Below are positions 17,104 through 26,880 of a DNA stretch of 64,000 bases, piece by piece (position 1 is the stretch's first letter; the number at the start of each line of letters is the position of its first letter). The DNA comes from Aerophototrophica crusticola. Its GTDB lineage: Bacteria; Pseudomonadota; Alphaproteobacteria; Azospirillales; Azospirillaceae. The stretch covers positions 1 through 64,000 of the forward strand of contig MOEB01000002.1 of the NCBI GenBank assembly GCA_001939945.1, given 5' to 3'. A program made the translations under genes and the position numbers. The notes beneath the pieces were generated by a model that saw only the letters and a list, made by a program, of their open reading frames with translations, was not told the origin of the DNA and made no database searches.

Positions 17104-19119
17104 TCAACCGTTCCCGGCGGCACCCCGGTTCAGGTCCGTATTCAGGGATACCGGCGGGTCGCCCAGCCGGGCCCGATAGACCTGCAGGTTCTCCAGCACG
17201 CGCTGTACATAGTTCCGGGTCTCGTAGATGGGGATGGTCTCGATCCAGTCCACCACGTCCACGCCCGATGCCCGTGGGTCGCCGAACTCCTTGATCCAGT
17301 TGCCCACACGGCCCGAGCCGGCGTTGTAGGACGCGATGGCCAGCACGTAGGACCCGCCGAACCGGTCGATCAGTTCCTGCAGATAGGTGGTTCCCAGGCG
17401 GACATTGTAATCCGGGTCGCTGGTCAGCTTCTCATGGGTGTGGCGCAGGCCCAGGCCCTTGGCCACCTGCTGCGCCGTGCCGGGCATCAGCTGCATCAGG
17501 CCGCGGGCGCCGGCCGGGCTGACGACACCGGGGGCGAAGGTGCTCTCCTGCCGCACGATGGCATGGACCAGCCCGCGCTCCGGCCGCGGGTTCAGCCGCG
17601 CATCCAGTTCGGGATAGCCGGATTCCAAGATGACGAAGCCATCCTGCAGGGCGGTGCGGGCGTTGAACACGGCCAGGTCCTGGCGGCCCAACTCCAGCGC
17701 CATGGCGCTGACCTGCCGGTATTCCTCCGCGGTCTTGGCCTCGCTGCCCATGCGGCGCACGAACAGCTCCAGCCGGGGGCTGTCCCGCCCCTCGATCCTG
17801 GCCAGCAGCTTGGCCACGCGGGCCAGCTCGTTCCGCTCGAAGGCCTTCTTCGCCTCGGCGGTCAGGGGCCGCTCCTTCGGGATGGAGGAACCCGGCGCCA
17901 GGCCCAGCTTGTCCACGGCCAGCATGCCGTAGAAGGTGGAGCCATAGGACATGGCGGCCTCATAGAAGGCCTTGGCCCGTTCCTTGTCGCCCAGCGCCTC
18001 CGCCGCGCGGCCCGACCAGTATGCGCCGCGGGACTTGCTGACCGGGGAGCTGGTGCCGCGGGACAGGGCCTCGAAATGTTTCAGCGCCTGGTCGGGCTTG
18101 TCCAGGAAGCGCAGGGCCAGCCAGCCGGCCAGGAACTCCGCCTGGGCGAAGGACAGGCCGTCCTTGGTGCCATGGGCGGCCGCAAGCTGGTAGGCGCGGG
18201 CGTGCTGCCCCGTCTCCATCAGGCGGCGGGCGATGATGTGCCGCTCGGTCCACCAGGCTTCGGCCCGCCCCATGTCCTTGGGTGCCTTGGCCAGGATCTC
18301 CAGCGCGCCGGCATCCTGGTCCTTGCGGCGCCGGAAGCGGGCGCGCTCATACAGCAGGCCGGGGTCGTTCGCCAGTTGCGGCGGCACCTTGGCCAGGGCC
18401 TTCTCAGCTCCCCCCGCCATGCCGGCCAGGGCCATGCGGGCCTGGGCGACGGCCTGCTTGCCAGGTTCCACCAGGGGCAGCATGCGCTTGGCGCCGTCAT
18501 CGTCCCCGTCCCACAGCAGGCGGTCCAGCCGTGCCCAATGGTCCTGCGGCCGCAGCAGGCCCACATAGCGCTTGCGGAAGTCCTGCTCCTCCACCCGGCC
18601 GAAGCCGCCCTCCACATAGCGTCGGCGCACCTGTTCTATGGCCTTGTCGCTGGCCCCTGTCTCCATCAGCGAATCCACATAGCGGAAGAAGCCGGCGATG
18701 GTCAGGGGTGGGCGTGCCTCGAACCAGGCCCGGACCTCGCGGTAGGGCATGTCGGGCATCTTCGCCTCGGCGTTCCGGCGCAGGGCGTTCTGGTTGGGCC
18801 AAGCGGGGTTGTCCCGCATGAAGGCCGTCAGCTCTTCCCAGCTTGCCGTGGTGTCTGGCCGGGTCAGCTCGATCCAGCGCAGCACCTTGTCGGGCAGGTC
18901 CTCCCGGGCGCGGCGGGCGATCTGCCGCGCCTCTTCCATCTTGCCGCCATCGGCCGCCTTGAAGGCCTGGCGGTAGGTCTGCACGTCCGCGGCCGACAGC
19001 TCCGCCCCGGCGGGCAGGGAGGCCAGCGCGAGGGCGAGTGCAACGGTGAGGGCGGGGAGGGGGTTACGTCCGGGGGCCTTGTTTCGCACGGAATGGGCCG
19101 CTAAGGTTCGCCGCTTCAT
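17104..19119 (-). CDS. slt: Soluble lytic murein transglycosylase
   Basis: 671 aa with signal peptide (hydrophobic core [16 protein letters not shown]). The long middle is an alpha-superhelix of TPR-like repeats. The C-terminal SLT domain has IVRQEST (catalytic Glu), [29 protein letters not shown] and [15 protein letters not shown]. It cleaves peptidoglycan strands in the periplasm with 1,6-anhydro product formation. ATG 19119 is used; the frame stays open upstream across dapA antisense but that extension is spurious. It diverges from dapA with only 24 bp between the start codons. Confidence 0.93.
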   Translation of the reverse strand: MKRRTLAAHSVRNKAPGRNPLPALTVALALALASLPAGAELSAADVQTYRQAFKAADGGKMEEARQIARRAREDLPDKVLRWIELTRPDTTASWEELTAFMRDNPAWPNQNALRRNAEAKMPDMPYREVRAWFEARPPLTIAGFFRYVDSLMETGASDKAIEQVRRRYVEGGFGRVEEQDFRKRYVGLLRPQDHWARLDRLLWDGDDDGAKRMLPLVEPGKQAVAQARMALAGMAGGAEKALAKVPPQLANDPGLLYERARFRRRKDQDAGALEILAKAPKDMGRAEAWWTERHIIARRLMETGQHARAYQLAAAHGTKDGLSFAQAEFLAGWLALRFLDKPDQALKHFEALSRGTSSPVSKSRGAYWSGRAAEALGDKERAKAFYEAAMSYGSTFYGMLAVDKLGLAPGSSIPKERPLTAEAKKAFERNELARVAKLLARIEGRDSPRLELFVRRMGSEAKTAEEYRQVSAMALELGRQDLAVFNARTALQDGFVILESGYPELDARLNPRPERGLVHAIVRQESTFAPGVVSPAGARGLMQLMPGTAQQVAKGLGLRHTHEKLTSDPDYNVRLGTTYLQELIDRFGGSYVLAIASYNAGSGRVGNWIKEFGDPRASGVDVVDWIETIPIYETRNYVQRVLENLQVYRARLGDPPVSLNTDLNRGAAGNG

Positions 19120-19143
19120 CAGGTCTGGCCGAAAGGTATCGCT

Positions 19144-20019
19144 ATGTTCAGGGGGTCTATCGTCGCACTGATCACGCCGTTCCGCGACGGGAAGGTTGAT
19201 GAGCGCGCTTTCCAGGACTTCGTGGACTGGCAGATCAAAGAGGGCACGCACGGCGTGGTTCCCGTGGGCACGACGGGGGAGTCGCCGACCCTGTCCCATG
19301 AGGAGCACCGCATCGTCGTGGCGCTGACGGTGGAGGTGGCCAAGGGCAAGATCCCGGTCATCGCCGGCACGGGCAGCAACTCCACCGAGGAGGCGATCGC
19401 CCTGACCAAGTACGCCAAGCAGGTCGGTGCCGACGCGGCCCTGGTGGTCACGCCCTATTACAACAAGCCGACGCAGGAAGGCCTGTACCAGCACTACAAG
19501 GCCATCCATGACGCCGTGGACCTGCCGATCGTCATCTACAACATCCCGGGCCGCAGCGTCATCGACATGACCGTGGCCACCATGGCGCGCCTCGCCAAGC
19601 TGCCGAACATCGTCGGCGTGAAGGACGCCACCGGCGACCTGGTCCGGCCGCTGCGCACGCGGGTGGAGATCGGGCCGGACTTCTGCCAGCTCTCGGGGGA
19701 GGACGCCACCGCCACGGCGTTCAACGCCCAGGGCGGTGTCGGCTGCATCAGCGTCACCGCCAACGTGGCACCCCGGCTCTGCGCCCAGATGCAGGACGCC
19801 TGGGCCCGCGGCGACATGGCCGAGATGGCCCGGATCCGTGACCAATTGATGCCGCTGCACCATGCCCTCTTCCTTGAGACCAGCCCCGCGCCGGTGAAAT
19901 ATGCCGCCAGCCTGTTGGGCAAGGGCACGCCGGACGTCCGGCTGCCGCTGGTGCCGTGCAGCGAGCCCACCCGCGCCCTTGTCCGTGATGCCATGGTCAA
20001 GGCGGGAGTTTTGACCTGA
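19144..20019 (+). CDS. dapA: 4-hydroxy-tetrahydrodipicolinate synthase
   Basis: 291 aa, normal length. [14 protein letters not shown] near residue 43, [12 protein letters not shown] near 105, [11 protein letters not shown] near 133 (Tyr of the proton relay) and [10 protein letters not shown] near 157 (Schiff-base Lys) identify DapA. It condenses pyruvate with aspartate semialdehyde in lysine and diaminopimelate synthesis. smpB follows 25 nt later. Confidence 0.96.
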   Translation: MFRGSIVALITPFRDGKVDERAFQDFVDWQIKEGTHGVVPVGTTGESPTLSHEEHRIVVALTVEVAKGKIPVIAGTGSNSTEEAIALTKYAKQVGADAALVVTPYYNKPTQEGLYQHYKAIHDAVDLPIVIYNIPGRSVIDMTVATMARLAKLPNIVGVKDATGDLVRPLRTRVEIGPDFCQLSGEDATATAFNAQGGVGCISVTANVAPRLCAQMQDAWARGDMAEMARIRDQLMPLHHALFLETSPAPVKYAASLLGKGTPDVRLPLVPCSEPTRALVRDAMVKAGVLT

Positions 20020-20044
20020 TAGCTTAAGAAAAGGTTTTAAGTCC

Positions 20045-20521
20045 ATGGCCCGCGCAGAAACGGCGCCGGATCGCATCGCCGCGCAGAACCGGCGGGCGCG
20101 CTTCGACTACTTCATCGAGGACACCATCGAGGCCGGCATCGTGCTGCTGGGCACGGAGGTCAAGGCCCTGCGCGCCGGCCGTGCCAGCATCCAGGAGAGC
20201 TATGCCGGGGAGCAGGGCGGGGAGCTTTTCCTGGTCAACGCCTACATCCCCGAATACGGCCAGGCCGGCCGCTTCTTCCAGCATGAGCCCAAGCGCCCCC
20301 GCAAGCTGCTGGTGAAGAAGCGGCAGCTTGCCAAGATGCTCCAGGCCATCCAGCGCGAGGGGATGACCCTGATCCCCATGTCCGTCTACTTCAACGACCG
20401 CGGCTTGGCGAAGGTCGAGATCGGCATCGCCAAGGGCAAGAAGAAGGGCGACAAGCGCGAGACGGAGAAGGAGCGCGATTGGCAGCGCGACAAGGCCCGC
20501 CTGATGCGCGACAAGGGCTGA
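20045..20521 (+). CDS. smpB: SsrA-binding protein (tmRNA partner)
   Basis: 158 aa. [35 protein letters not shown] and [12 protein letters not shown] belong to the SmpB OB-fold, and the basic tail ([20 protein letters not shown]) is the part that enters the decoding centre during trans-translation. The length is normal. It lies 25 nt after dapA, a common alphaproteobacterial order. Confidence 0.96.
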   Translation: MARAETAPDRIAAQNRRARFDYFIEDTIEAGIVLLGTEVKALRAGRASIQESYAGEQGGELFLVNAYIPEYGQAGRFFQHEPKRPRKLLVKKRQLAKMLQAIQREGMTLIPMSVYFNDRGLAKVEIGIAKGKKKGDKRETEKERDWQRDKARLMRDKG

Positions 20522-20601
20522 CGCATGGCCGCAGGGCTGGCGGGGATCGGCCCTTTTCCCGCCACTGTCCGGGGATTATCCTCGCCGCCTAACCCTTTCG
20601 G

Positions 20602-21021
20602 ATGGGCGCCATGGCCAAGCGGGTTTCCTTAGCCGTCTTCCTGCTGTCCCTGTTGGCAGCAGCGCCAGCAGCAGAGGCACGGCTGACGGTGTGCAACCGC
20701 AGTGCCGACCCCGTGCGCCTCGCCCTGGGGCAGGAACAGGGGCAGGACTGGGTGTCCCAGGGCTGGTGGACCCTCCAGCCCGGCGCCTGCGCCACGCCAT
20801 TGCCCGGTGAGCTGACATTGCTCGAGTATTATCTACGCGCCGAACCGCTGGTGAAGGGCAAGACCGGCTGGGGCGGGGAGTTCCCGTTCTGCGTGGCGGA
20901 TGGCAAGGACTTCCAGGCCAAGGGCGACCAGGACTGCGAAAAGCGCGGCCTGCGCACGGCCGGCTTCTTCGCCGTCGTGACGGATGGGGCCACGTCCGTC
21001 ACCCATAACCTGACCGAGTAA
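20602..21021 (+). CDS. DUF1036 protein, exported
   Basis: 139 aa with a signal peptide (LAVFLLSLLAAAPAAEA). The mature part begins LTVCNRSADPVRLALG and contains WVSQGWWTLQPGAC, matching DUF1036, a small periplasmic family of unknown function. Four mature Cys residues could form two disulfides. ATG 20611 is an alternative start. Confidence 0.83.
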   Translation: MGAMAKRVSLAVFLLSLLAAAPAAEARLTVCNRSADPVRLALGQEQGQDWVSQGWWTLQPGACATPLPGELTLLEYYLRAEPLVKGKTGWGGEFPFCVADGKDFQAKGDQDCEKRGLRTAGFFAVVTDGATSVTHNLTE

Positions 21022-21027
21022 CCCTTG

Positions 21028-21060
21028 GAGCGTGTTTACGGTCATCGGAAAACGGGTCTA
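21028..21060. repeat. Short relic of the 13.8-kb hairpin element
   Basis: GAGCGTGTTTACG (21028-21040) is followed after 6 nt by GGAAAACGGGTCTA (21047-21060). These match the left arm and the right arm of the element at 13838-14010, with the middle missing and one extra A. Its last three bases are the stop codon of the uracil-DNA glycosylase gene. Confidence 0.65.
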
Positions 21061-21723
21061 GCCCAGGTACTGCCGCACCGCCGTGAAAACGTCCTCGAAC
21101 ATCGCCGTCGTCAGCCGGCCAGTGTTGGTGTTGTAGCGGGAGCAATGGTAGCTGGCGAACAGGCGCACGCCGGGTTTCAACTCATGCTGCGCGCCATGGC
21201 CGAAGGGCAGGCGGGACGGCTTGCCGCCGAAGGTCCGCACCGTGCTGTCATGGCTGTCCTTGCCCAGCACCACCACGGCCCGCAGGTTGGGCATGGCCGC
21301 GATGTCACCCGTCAGGAAGCGGCGGCAGGTGTTGGTCTCCGCCGGTTCCAGCTTGTTCTGGGGCGGCACGCAGCGGGCCGCGTTGGTGATGCGGCAATCC
21401 ACTAGCCGCAAGCCGTCGTCAGGGTCCCGCAGGTAGGTTCCCTGGGCGAAGCCGAACTTCAGCAGCGTGGCGTACAGCAGGTCGCCAGCATAATCGCCGG
21501 TGAAGGGCCGCCCGGTGCGGTTGGCCCCGCGCAACCCCGGTGCCATGCCCACCACCAGCAAGCGTGCCCCCACCTCGCCGAACGAGGGGACGGGGGCGTT
21601 GTGGAAATCCGGGAAGGCCTGCCGGTTGGCGGCGCGGAACGCCGCCAACCGGGGGCACAGGGGACAGTCGGCAGGCGGCACCGGCACGCCCGCCGCAAGG
21701 CCCGACTCGTCACGGAAAACCAT
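21058..21723 (-). CDS. Uracil-DNA glycosylase family 5 (UdgB-like)
   Basis: 221 aa. VVGMAPGLRGANRTGRPFTGDY near residue 57, CRITNAARCVPPQNK near 112 and SYHCSRYNTNTGRLT near 190 are the family 5 motifs. CPLC near residue 21 and Cys116/Cys134-type residues suit the expected iron-sulfur cluster. It should remove uracil (and possibly hypoxanthine) from DNA. It ends 5 nt downstream of, and so probably shares a transcript with, the NYN gene. Confidence 0.88.
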   Translation of the reverse strand: MVFRDESGLAAGVPVPPADCPLCPRLAAFRAANRQAFPDFHNAPVPSFGEVGARLLVVGMAPGLRGANRTGRPFTGDYAGDLLYATLLKFGFAQGTYLRDPDDGLRLVDCRITNAARCVPPQNKLEPAETNTCRRFLTGDIAAMPNLRAVVVLGKDSHDSTVRTFGGKPSRLPFGHGAQHELKPGVRLFASYHCSRYNTNTGRLTTAMFEDVFTAVRQYLG

Positions 21724-21728
21724 GCCCG

Positions 21729-22358
21729 TCAGCCGGCCGTTTCGTCGGTATCCAGAGGCTGGGCGGCATCGGAGCCCGAGGCCGGCGGCACCACATTGTG
21801 TTGCTGCTGGTAGCGCGGGCTGTGCATGCGCTGGATGGCGGGCGCCAGGTCCTGCAACTCCAGGAAATTGTCCGCCTGCCGTCGCAGCTCGTCCGCCACC
21901 ATGGGGGGGGCGGAGCGGACGGTGGACACGACCGTGACCCGCACGCCCTTGCGCTGCACCGCCTCCACCAGCCGGCGGAAGTCCCCGTCACCGGAGAACA
22001 GCAGGATGTGGTCCACCTTCTCGGCCATCTCCATCACGTCGATGGCCAGCTCGATGTCCATGTTGCCCTTGATCTTCCGGCGGCCGGAAGCGTCCGTGAA
22101 CTCCTTAGTCGGCTTGGTCACCATGGTGTAGCCGTTGTAATCCAGCCAATCTACCAGCGGTCGGATCGGGGAATATTCCTGGTCCTCTACCAGCGCGGTG
22201 TAATAGAACGCCCGGATCAGGCGCCCCTCTGCGGCGAACAACTCCAGCAGTCGCTTGTAGTCGATGTCAAAGCCCAGCGCCCGCGCCGCCGCGTACAGGT
22301 TCGCGCCGTCGATGAACATTGCCAGCCGTTCTTCCTGATAGAAAATCTTCCGAGCCAT
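21729..22358 (-). CDS. NYN-domain protein (LabA/DUF88-like)
   Basis: 209 aa. The PIN-like NYN fold is shown by MFIDGANLYAAA near residue 14, KGNMDIELAIDVMEMA near 98 and LLFSGDGDFRRLVEAVQRKG near 119, which carry the conserved acidic residues. The C-terminal 50 residues are variable and polar. NYN proteins are putative RNA nucleases; the target is unknown. It precedes the glycosylase gene on the same strand. Confidence 0.87.
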   Translation of the reverse strand: MARKIFYQEERLAMFIDGANLYAAARALGFDIDYKRLLELFAAEGRLIRAFYYTALVEDQEYSPIRPLVDWLDYNGYTMVTKPTKEFTDASGRRKIKGNMDIELAIDVMEMAEKVDHILLFSGDGDFRRLVEAVQRKGVRVTVVSTVRSAPPMVADELRRQADNFLELQDLAPAIQRMHSPRYQQQHNVVPPASGSDAAQPLDTDETAG

Positions 22359-22370
22359 CGTTTCAGTTCC

Positions 22371-22517
22371 TTATGCGCGGCTACCGCTCAAATGCTTTGG
22401 CGGGCCAGGTCGTGGAAGTAGGCTTATGCGCAAGGCCTGTGCGCATGCGCAATGCCAATCGTCACGGTAGGGCAAGAGAAAGGCCCCGGCAAGTCAGGAT
22501 ATGCGCGATTATGCGTG
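22371..22517. promoter_or_regulatory. Cluster of TTATGCGC motifs with a TGCGCATGCGCA palindrome
   Basis: TTATGCGC-like words lie at about 22371, 22424 and 22509 and a 12-bp perfect palindrome TGCGCATGCGCA at 22440-22451, all within the 226-bp divergent spacer of the NYN and folK genes. This could be an operator region; the regulator is not known. Confidence 0.4.
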
Positions 22518-22584
22518 AATTCAGGTCGATCTTCTTCGCCTCTGCTGGTAATTCAGGGGTGGAATCTCCAGCAAAGTACGTCAC

Positions 22585-23082
22585 GTGATCCTGATCGGCA
22601 TCGGCTCGAACCTTTCCAGTCCCGAGCATGGCGGCCCCCGCCAGGTCTGCGCCGCCGCCCTGGCACGGCTGGAGGGCGCCGGGGTCCGTGTCGCCGCCCG
22701 GTCCCGCTGGTATGAGAGCGCGCCCGTGCCCGTCTCTGACCAGCCCTGGTTCGTCAACGCCGTGGCGGCGCTGGAGACCAGCCTGTCCCCGGCCGACCTG
22801 CTGGCCGCGCTGCACCGGGTGGAGGCAAGCTTCGGCCGGGTCCGCCGCGTGGTGAACGAGGCGAGGGTCCTGGATCTGGACCTGCTGGACCATGAAGGCC
22901 GGGTCCAGGCGGGCCCGCCTGTCCTGCCGCACCCACGCCTGCAGCAACGGGCCTTCGTCCTTCTTCCCCTGCTGGACATAGCGCCGGGCTGGCGGCATCC
23001 CGCGACGGGGGAGGCGCTGGCCGACTTGATCGCCGCCCTGCCGCCCGACCAGGGCATCCGCCCGGCGGCGGATCAGGACTGA
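22585..23082 (+). CDS. folK: 2-amino-4-hydroxy-6-hydroxymethyldihydropteridine pyrophosphokinase
   Basis: 165 aa, GTG start at 22585. ILIGIGSNL at the start, SRWYESAPV near residue 40, QPWFVNAVAALET near 53 and ARVLDLDLLDHEG near 93 (the Asp pair binds Mg) are HPPK hallmarks, and LPHPRLQQRAFVLLPLLDIAP closes the domain. It transfers pyrophosphate from ATP in folate synthesis. No other fol genes are adjacent; rpoZ follows. Confidence 0.93.
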   Translation: MILIGIGSNLSSPEHGGPRQVCAAALARLEGAGVRVAARSRWYESAPVPVSDQPWFVNAVAALETSLSPADLLAALHRVEASFGRVRRVVNEARVLDLDLLDHEGRVQAGPPVLPHPRLQQRAFVLLPLLDIAPGWRHPATGEALADLIAALPPDQGIRPAADQD

Positions 23083-23108
23083 CCCGCGGATTCCAGGGTT
23101 CCCGTGCC

Positions 23109-23137
23109 TTGCAATGGCCTGACGCGCCGCATATAGA
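23109..23137 (+). promoter_or_regulatory. Promoter of rpoZ
   Basis: TTGCAA (23109-23114), 17-bp spacer, TATAGA (23132-23137). The rpoZ ATG follows about 27 nt after the expected start site. Confidence 0.75.
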
Positions 23138-23170
23138 TAGGGGCTTGTCCGTCGTTGGAGTTTTACTGGT

Positions 23171-23593
23171 ATGGCTCGCGTTACCGTCGAAGACTGCGTC
23201 CTGAAGGTCCCCAACCGTTTCGAGCTGGTTATGATGGCCGCCCAGCGCGCCCGTGACATCGCCGCCGGTTCGCCCCTCAGCGTCGACCGTGACAACGACA
23301 AGAACCCCGTCGTCGCCCTGCGTGAGATCGCGGAGGAGACGGTGGTGCTGGACAACCTGAAGAACGCCCTGATCAAGGGCCACCAGCGCGTCGCCGAGCA
23401 GGACGAGCCCGAGGAGGAGATCGTCGAGCTGATGGCCGGGGAGAACGCCTGGTCCGCCATGGACACCGGCCGCGGTGACGCCGGCGAGTTGGGCGACGAG
23501 GAGGGTGATGCCGTCGCCGATGCCGCCGACAGCAGCGACGAGGGCGACATGGACATCCCGCTGGCCGACCTGGCCGACGAAGACGGGATCTGA
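23171..23593 (+). CDS. rpoZ: RNA polymerase omega subunit
   Basis: 140 aa. [20 protein letters not shown] and QRARDIAAG are the omega core, followed by [15 protein letters not shown]. The C-terminal 60 residues form a strongly acidic tail typical of long alphaproteobacterial omegas. The subunit helps assemble RNA polymerase and mediates part of the ppGpp response. The Rel gene follows 65 nt later, a conserved pairing. Confidence 0.96.
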   Translation: MARVTVEDCVLKVPNRFELVMMAAQRARDIAAGSPLSVDRDNDKNPVVALREIAEETVVLDNLKNALIKGHQRVAEQDEPEEEIVELMAGENAWSAMDTGRGDAGELGDEEGDAVADAADSSDEGDMDIPLADLADEDGI

Positions 23594-23658
23594 GTCGCTG
23601 GGCGCGGCATGATGCAGGGCCCAGGTCTGCGTGATCATTCCGGCGCGGGGCCCATGGC

Positions 23659-25866
23659 ATGATCCGCCAGGCAAAGATCATCCGCCAGTACGAGTTGGTT
23701 GAGCGCGTCCGCGGCTATGACCCGAACGCGGATGAGGACGCGCTCAACCGCGCCTACGTCTTCACCATGAAGGCGCACGGGTCGCAGACGCGCGCGTCCG
23801 GCGACCCGTATTACATGCACCCGATCTGGGTGGCCTGGCTGCTCACCGGGCTGAAGCTTGACGCGGCCAGCATCATCACCGCCCTGCTGCATGACACGGT
23901 CGAGGATACGCTGACGACGCTGGAGGAAATCCAGCGCCTGTTCGGGCCGGAGGTGGCGCGCCTCGTGGATGGCGTGACCAAGCTCAGCCGGATCGAGCTG
24001 GCCAACATCGGCGAACAGTCGGACCAAGCCAAGCAGGCGGAGAACTTCCGCAAGCTGGTGCTGGCCATGTCGGAGGACATCCGCGTCCTCCTGGTCAAGC
24101 TGGCCGACCGTCTCCACAACATGGAGACGCTGCAATACCTGAAGCCGGAGAAGCGCCGCCGCATCGCCCGCGAGACGCTGGAGATCTACGCCCCATTGGC
24201 GGAGCGTATCGGCATCCAGCGCTGGAAGGACGAGCTGGAGGAGCTGTCCTTCCGGGAGCTGAATCCTGACGCCTACGAGTCCATCAAGAAGCGCCTGGAC
24301 GATTTGGAGGCCCAAGGCGCCGGCCGGGTTGACCGCATCATCGAGGAGCTGAAGCGGACCGTCAGCCAGAACAACGAGATGCCGGTCCCTGACGCCGAGA
24401 TCTACGGGCGGCGCAAGTCGCCCTATTCGATCTGGCGCAAGATGCAGAAGAAGGATGTGGCGTTCGAGCAACTCTCGGACGTGATGGCCTTCCGCATCGT
24501 CGTGAAGACGGTGGCGGAGTGCTACCAGGCGCTCGGCATCATCCACGCCAAGTACCCGGTGGTTCCGGGCCGCTTCAAGGACTACATCTCCACCGCCAAG
24601 CCCAACGGCTACCAGTCCATCCACACCACCGTCATCGGCCCTGAGCGCCAGCGGATCGAGGTTCAGATCCGCACCCGGGAGATGCATGAGGTGGCGGAGC
24701 TGGGCGTGGCCGCCCATTGGTCCTACAAGCAGGGCCAGCCGCCCAGCGGCGTGAAGACGGAGGGGCGCCAGTACCGCTGGCTGCGCGAGCTGCTGGACAT
24801 CCTGGAGCACGCCACCCGGCCGGAGGAGTTCCTGGAGCACACCAAGCTGGAGCTGTTCCAGGACCAGGTGTTCTGCTTCACGCCCAAGGGAGACCTGATC
24901 GCGCTGCCCCGCGGTGCGACGCCGGTGGATTTTGCCTATGCCGTCCACAGCCAGGTGGGCGACACCTGCGTGGGCAGCAAGGTCAACGGCCGCATGGTGC
25001 CGCTACGGTCGCAGTTGCAGAACGGCGACCAAGTTGAGGTGCTGACCTCCAAGAACTCCACGCCCTCGCCGGACTGGGAAAGCTTCGTCGTCACCGGCAA
25101 GGCCCGCGCCCGCATCCGCCGCTTCATCCGCACGCAGCAGCGGACGGAACACGTGAAGCTGGGCCGCGGCCTGCTTGAGCGGGTGTTCAAGCAGGAAGGC
25201 TACGACTATTCCGACAAGGCGCTGGACGGGGTCATCAAGATCTTCCAGCAGCCCTCGGGCGAGGATCTGCTGGCCGCCATCGGCGCCGGGCAGACCGGCG
25301 CGCGCGACGTCTTCAACGCCATCTTCCCCGGCCACCGCGCGCCCGTCGTCCCGCTGACCGAGGACAAGGTCGTCCCCATCAGCAAGGCCAAGGGACGCAA
25401 GGGCAACCTGACGCCCCTGGCCATCCGCGGCCTGATCCCTGGCATGGCCGTGCACTATGCCCGCTGCTGCCACCCGATCCCGGGCGACCGCATCGTCGGC
25501 ATCGTCACCACGGGCAAGGGCGTGACCATCCACACCATCGACTGCGAGACGCTGGAGAGTTTCCAGGACACGCCGGAGCGCTGGATCGACGTTTCCTGGG
25601 ACCCGGATGCCGACGCGCCGGACGACATGGTCGGCCGCCTGTCCCTGATGGTGTCGAACGAGGCAGGGGCGCTGGGCACCCTGTCCACGGTGATCGGCAA
25701 GAACGGTGGCAACATCACCAACCTGAAGATCACCAACCGCACGCCCGACTTCTTCGAGATGCTGATCGACATCGACGTGAAGGACGTCAAGCACCTGACC
25801 AACATCATGGCGGCGCTGCGGGCGACGCCGGTGATCAACTCCGTGGAGCGGGCCCGCGGCCGCTGA
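23659..25866 (+). CDS. rel: Bifunctional (p)ppGpp synthetase/hydrolase
   Basis: 735 aa, full length for Rel/SpoT. The HD hydrolase domain has HPIWVAWLL, ALLHDTVEDT (HDxxED) and LVKLADRLHNM, so hydrolysis should be intact. The synthetase domain has YGRRKSPYSIWRKM, DVMAFRIVV and TAKPNGYQSIHTTV. Next come TGS (VFCFTPKGDLIALPRGATPVDFAYAVHS near 410), a Cys-rich zinc-finger segment (YARCCHPIPGD) and a C-terminal ACT domain. It should be the sole long Rel of the cell, controlling the stringent response. Confidence 0.96.
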   Translation: MIRQAKIIRQYELVERVRGYDPNADEDALNRAYVFTMKAHGSQTRASGDPYYMHPIWVAWLLTGLKLDAASIITALLHDTVEDTLTTLEEIQRLFGPEVARLVDGVTKLSRIELANIGEQSDQAKQAENFRKLVLAMSEDIRVLLVKLADRLHNMETLQYLKPEKRRRIARETLEIYAPLAERIGIQRWKDELEELSFRELNPDAYESIKKRLDDLEAQGAGRVDRIIEELKRTVSQNNEMPVPDAEIYGRRKSPYSIWRKMQKKDVAFEQLSDVMAFRIVVKTVAECYQALGIIHAKYPVVPGRFKDYISTAKPNGYQSIHTTVIGPERQRIEVQIRTREMHEVAELGVAAHWSYKQGQPPSGVKTEGRQYRWLRELLDILEHATRPEEFLEHTKLELFQDQVFCFTPKGDLIALPRGATPVDFAYAVHSQVGDTCVGSKVNGRMVPLRSQLQNGDQVEVLTSKNSTPSPDWESFVVTGKARARIRRFIRTQQRTEHVKLGRGLLERVFKQEGYDYSDKALDGVIKIFQQPSGEDLLAAIGAGQTGARDVFNAIFPGHRAPVVPLTEDKVVPISKAKGRKGNLTPLAIRGLIPGMAVHYARCCHPIPGDRIVGIVTTGKGVTIHTIDCETLESFQDTPERWIDVSWDPDADAPDDMVGRLSLMVSNEAGALGTLSTVIGKNGGNITNLKITNRTPDFFEMLIDIDVKDVKHLTNIMAALRATPVINSVERARGR

Positions 25867-25890
25867 CGCCGCGGGTGCCGTCTGGGCCCC

Positions 25891-26463
25891 ATGTTCCAAC
25901 GCCGCCACCGATTCAGCCTGCGCCAACGCGCCCGTGAGCTGGTCTGGCCGACCATGGGCTGGCGGCGGGTGGGGCGCTACTTCGCCCACCGGGTCGGGCG
26001 CATCCCCGGCACGCCCCACGGCATCGCCATCGGCTTTGCCTGCGGGGCCGGCTTTTCCTTCACCCCGTTCCTGGGCCTGCATTTCCCGCTGTCCTTCGCG
26101 TTGGCCTGGCTGCTGGGCGGCAGCGTGGTGGGAGCGACGGTGGGGACCCTGGTGGTGGGCAACTTCTGGACCTTTCCCTTCATCTGGGTCGCCAGCTACG
26201 AGCTTGGGAACTTCCTGCTGGGGGTGGACATGGTCGTGGACGGGGCGGCAGGGGCCAGCCTGTCCATCGGATACCTCCTGTCCCACCCCTGGGACGTGCT
26301 CTGGCCCATGACCGTGGGCGGTTGCCTGCTCGGGTTGCTCGCGGGCCCGCTCTCCTATTTCCCAGCCCGTTGGGTGGTCCAGCTCTTCCAGGACAAGCGG
26401 CGCCAGCGGCGCATGGCCAAGGCCCGGGCACGCAGCCTTCCGTTGGAGGAGGGGGCGCCGTGA
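25891..26463 (+). CDS. DUF2062 membrane protein
   Basis: 190 aa. [23 protein letters not shown] and [11 protein letters not shown] match DUF2062, with three to four hydrophobic segments. The C-terminus is basic. Its stop overlaps the acpS start (GTGA at 26460-26463), so translation is coupled. pdxJ often holds this position in related genomes; it is absent here. Confidence 0.87.
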   Translation: MFQRRHRFSLRQRARELVWPTMGWRRVGRYFAHRVGRIPGTPHGIAIGFACGAGFSFTPFLGLHFPLSFALAWLLGGSVVGATVGTLVVGNFWTFPFIWVASYELGNFLLGVDMVVDGAAGASLSIGYLLSHPWDVLWPMTVGGCLLGLLAGPLSYFPARWVVQLFQDKRRQRRMAKARARSLPLEEGAP

Positions 26464-26870
26464 TCCTGGGCATCGGCAACGACCTGGTGGACATCCGCCG
26501 CATCGCCAGGTCGCTGGACCGGTTCGGCGACCGCTTCACCCAGCGCGTGTTCACGGAGACGGAGCGCGCCCGCGCCGACACCGACACTCACCCGGACCAG
26601 CGCGCCGCCAGCTATGCCAAGCGCTATGCCGCCAAGGAGGCCATGGCCAAGGCTTTGGGCACCGGCTATGCCGACGGCGTCCACTTCTGCGACATGGAGG
26701 TGGCGAACCTGCCCAACGGCCAGCCCACCATGCGGCTCACGCGCGGCGCGCTTGCCCGGTTGCAGGCGCTGACGCCGCCGGGCATGGTGGCGCATATCCA
26801 CCTGTCCATGACGGACGAGCCGCCGCTGGCCCAGGCCTTCGTCGTCCTGTCCGCCATACCCAAGGGCTGA
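26460..26870 (+). CDS. acpS: Holo-acyl-carrier-protein synthase
   Basis: 136 aa from GTG 26460. [25 protein letters not shown] (metal-binding Asp) and [18 protein letters not shown] (catalytic Lys/Glu) define AcpS. It transfers the 4'-phosphopantetheine of CoA to ACP. The frame is open further upstream inside the DUF2062 gene, but the protein clearly begins at VILGIGND. Overlap with the previous stop is 4 nt. Confidence 0.95.
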   Translation: MILGIGNDLVDIRRIARSLDRFGDRFTQRVFTETERARADTDTHPDQRAASYAKRYAAKEAMAKALGTGYADGVHFCDMEVANLPNGQPTMRLTRGALARLQALTPPGMVAHIHLSMTDEPPLAQAFVVLSAIPKG

Positions 26871-26880
26871 GAGCCGACCC

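Noticed and set aside
19120-20076. N-terminal extension of slt across dapA
   Set aside because: Antisense to dapA; the signal peptide starts at ATG 19119.
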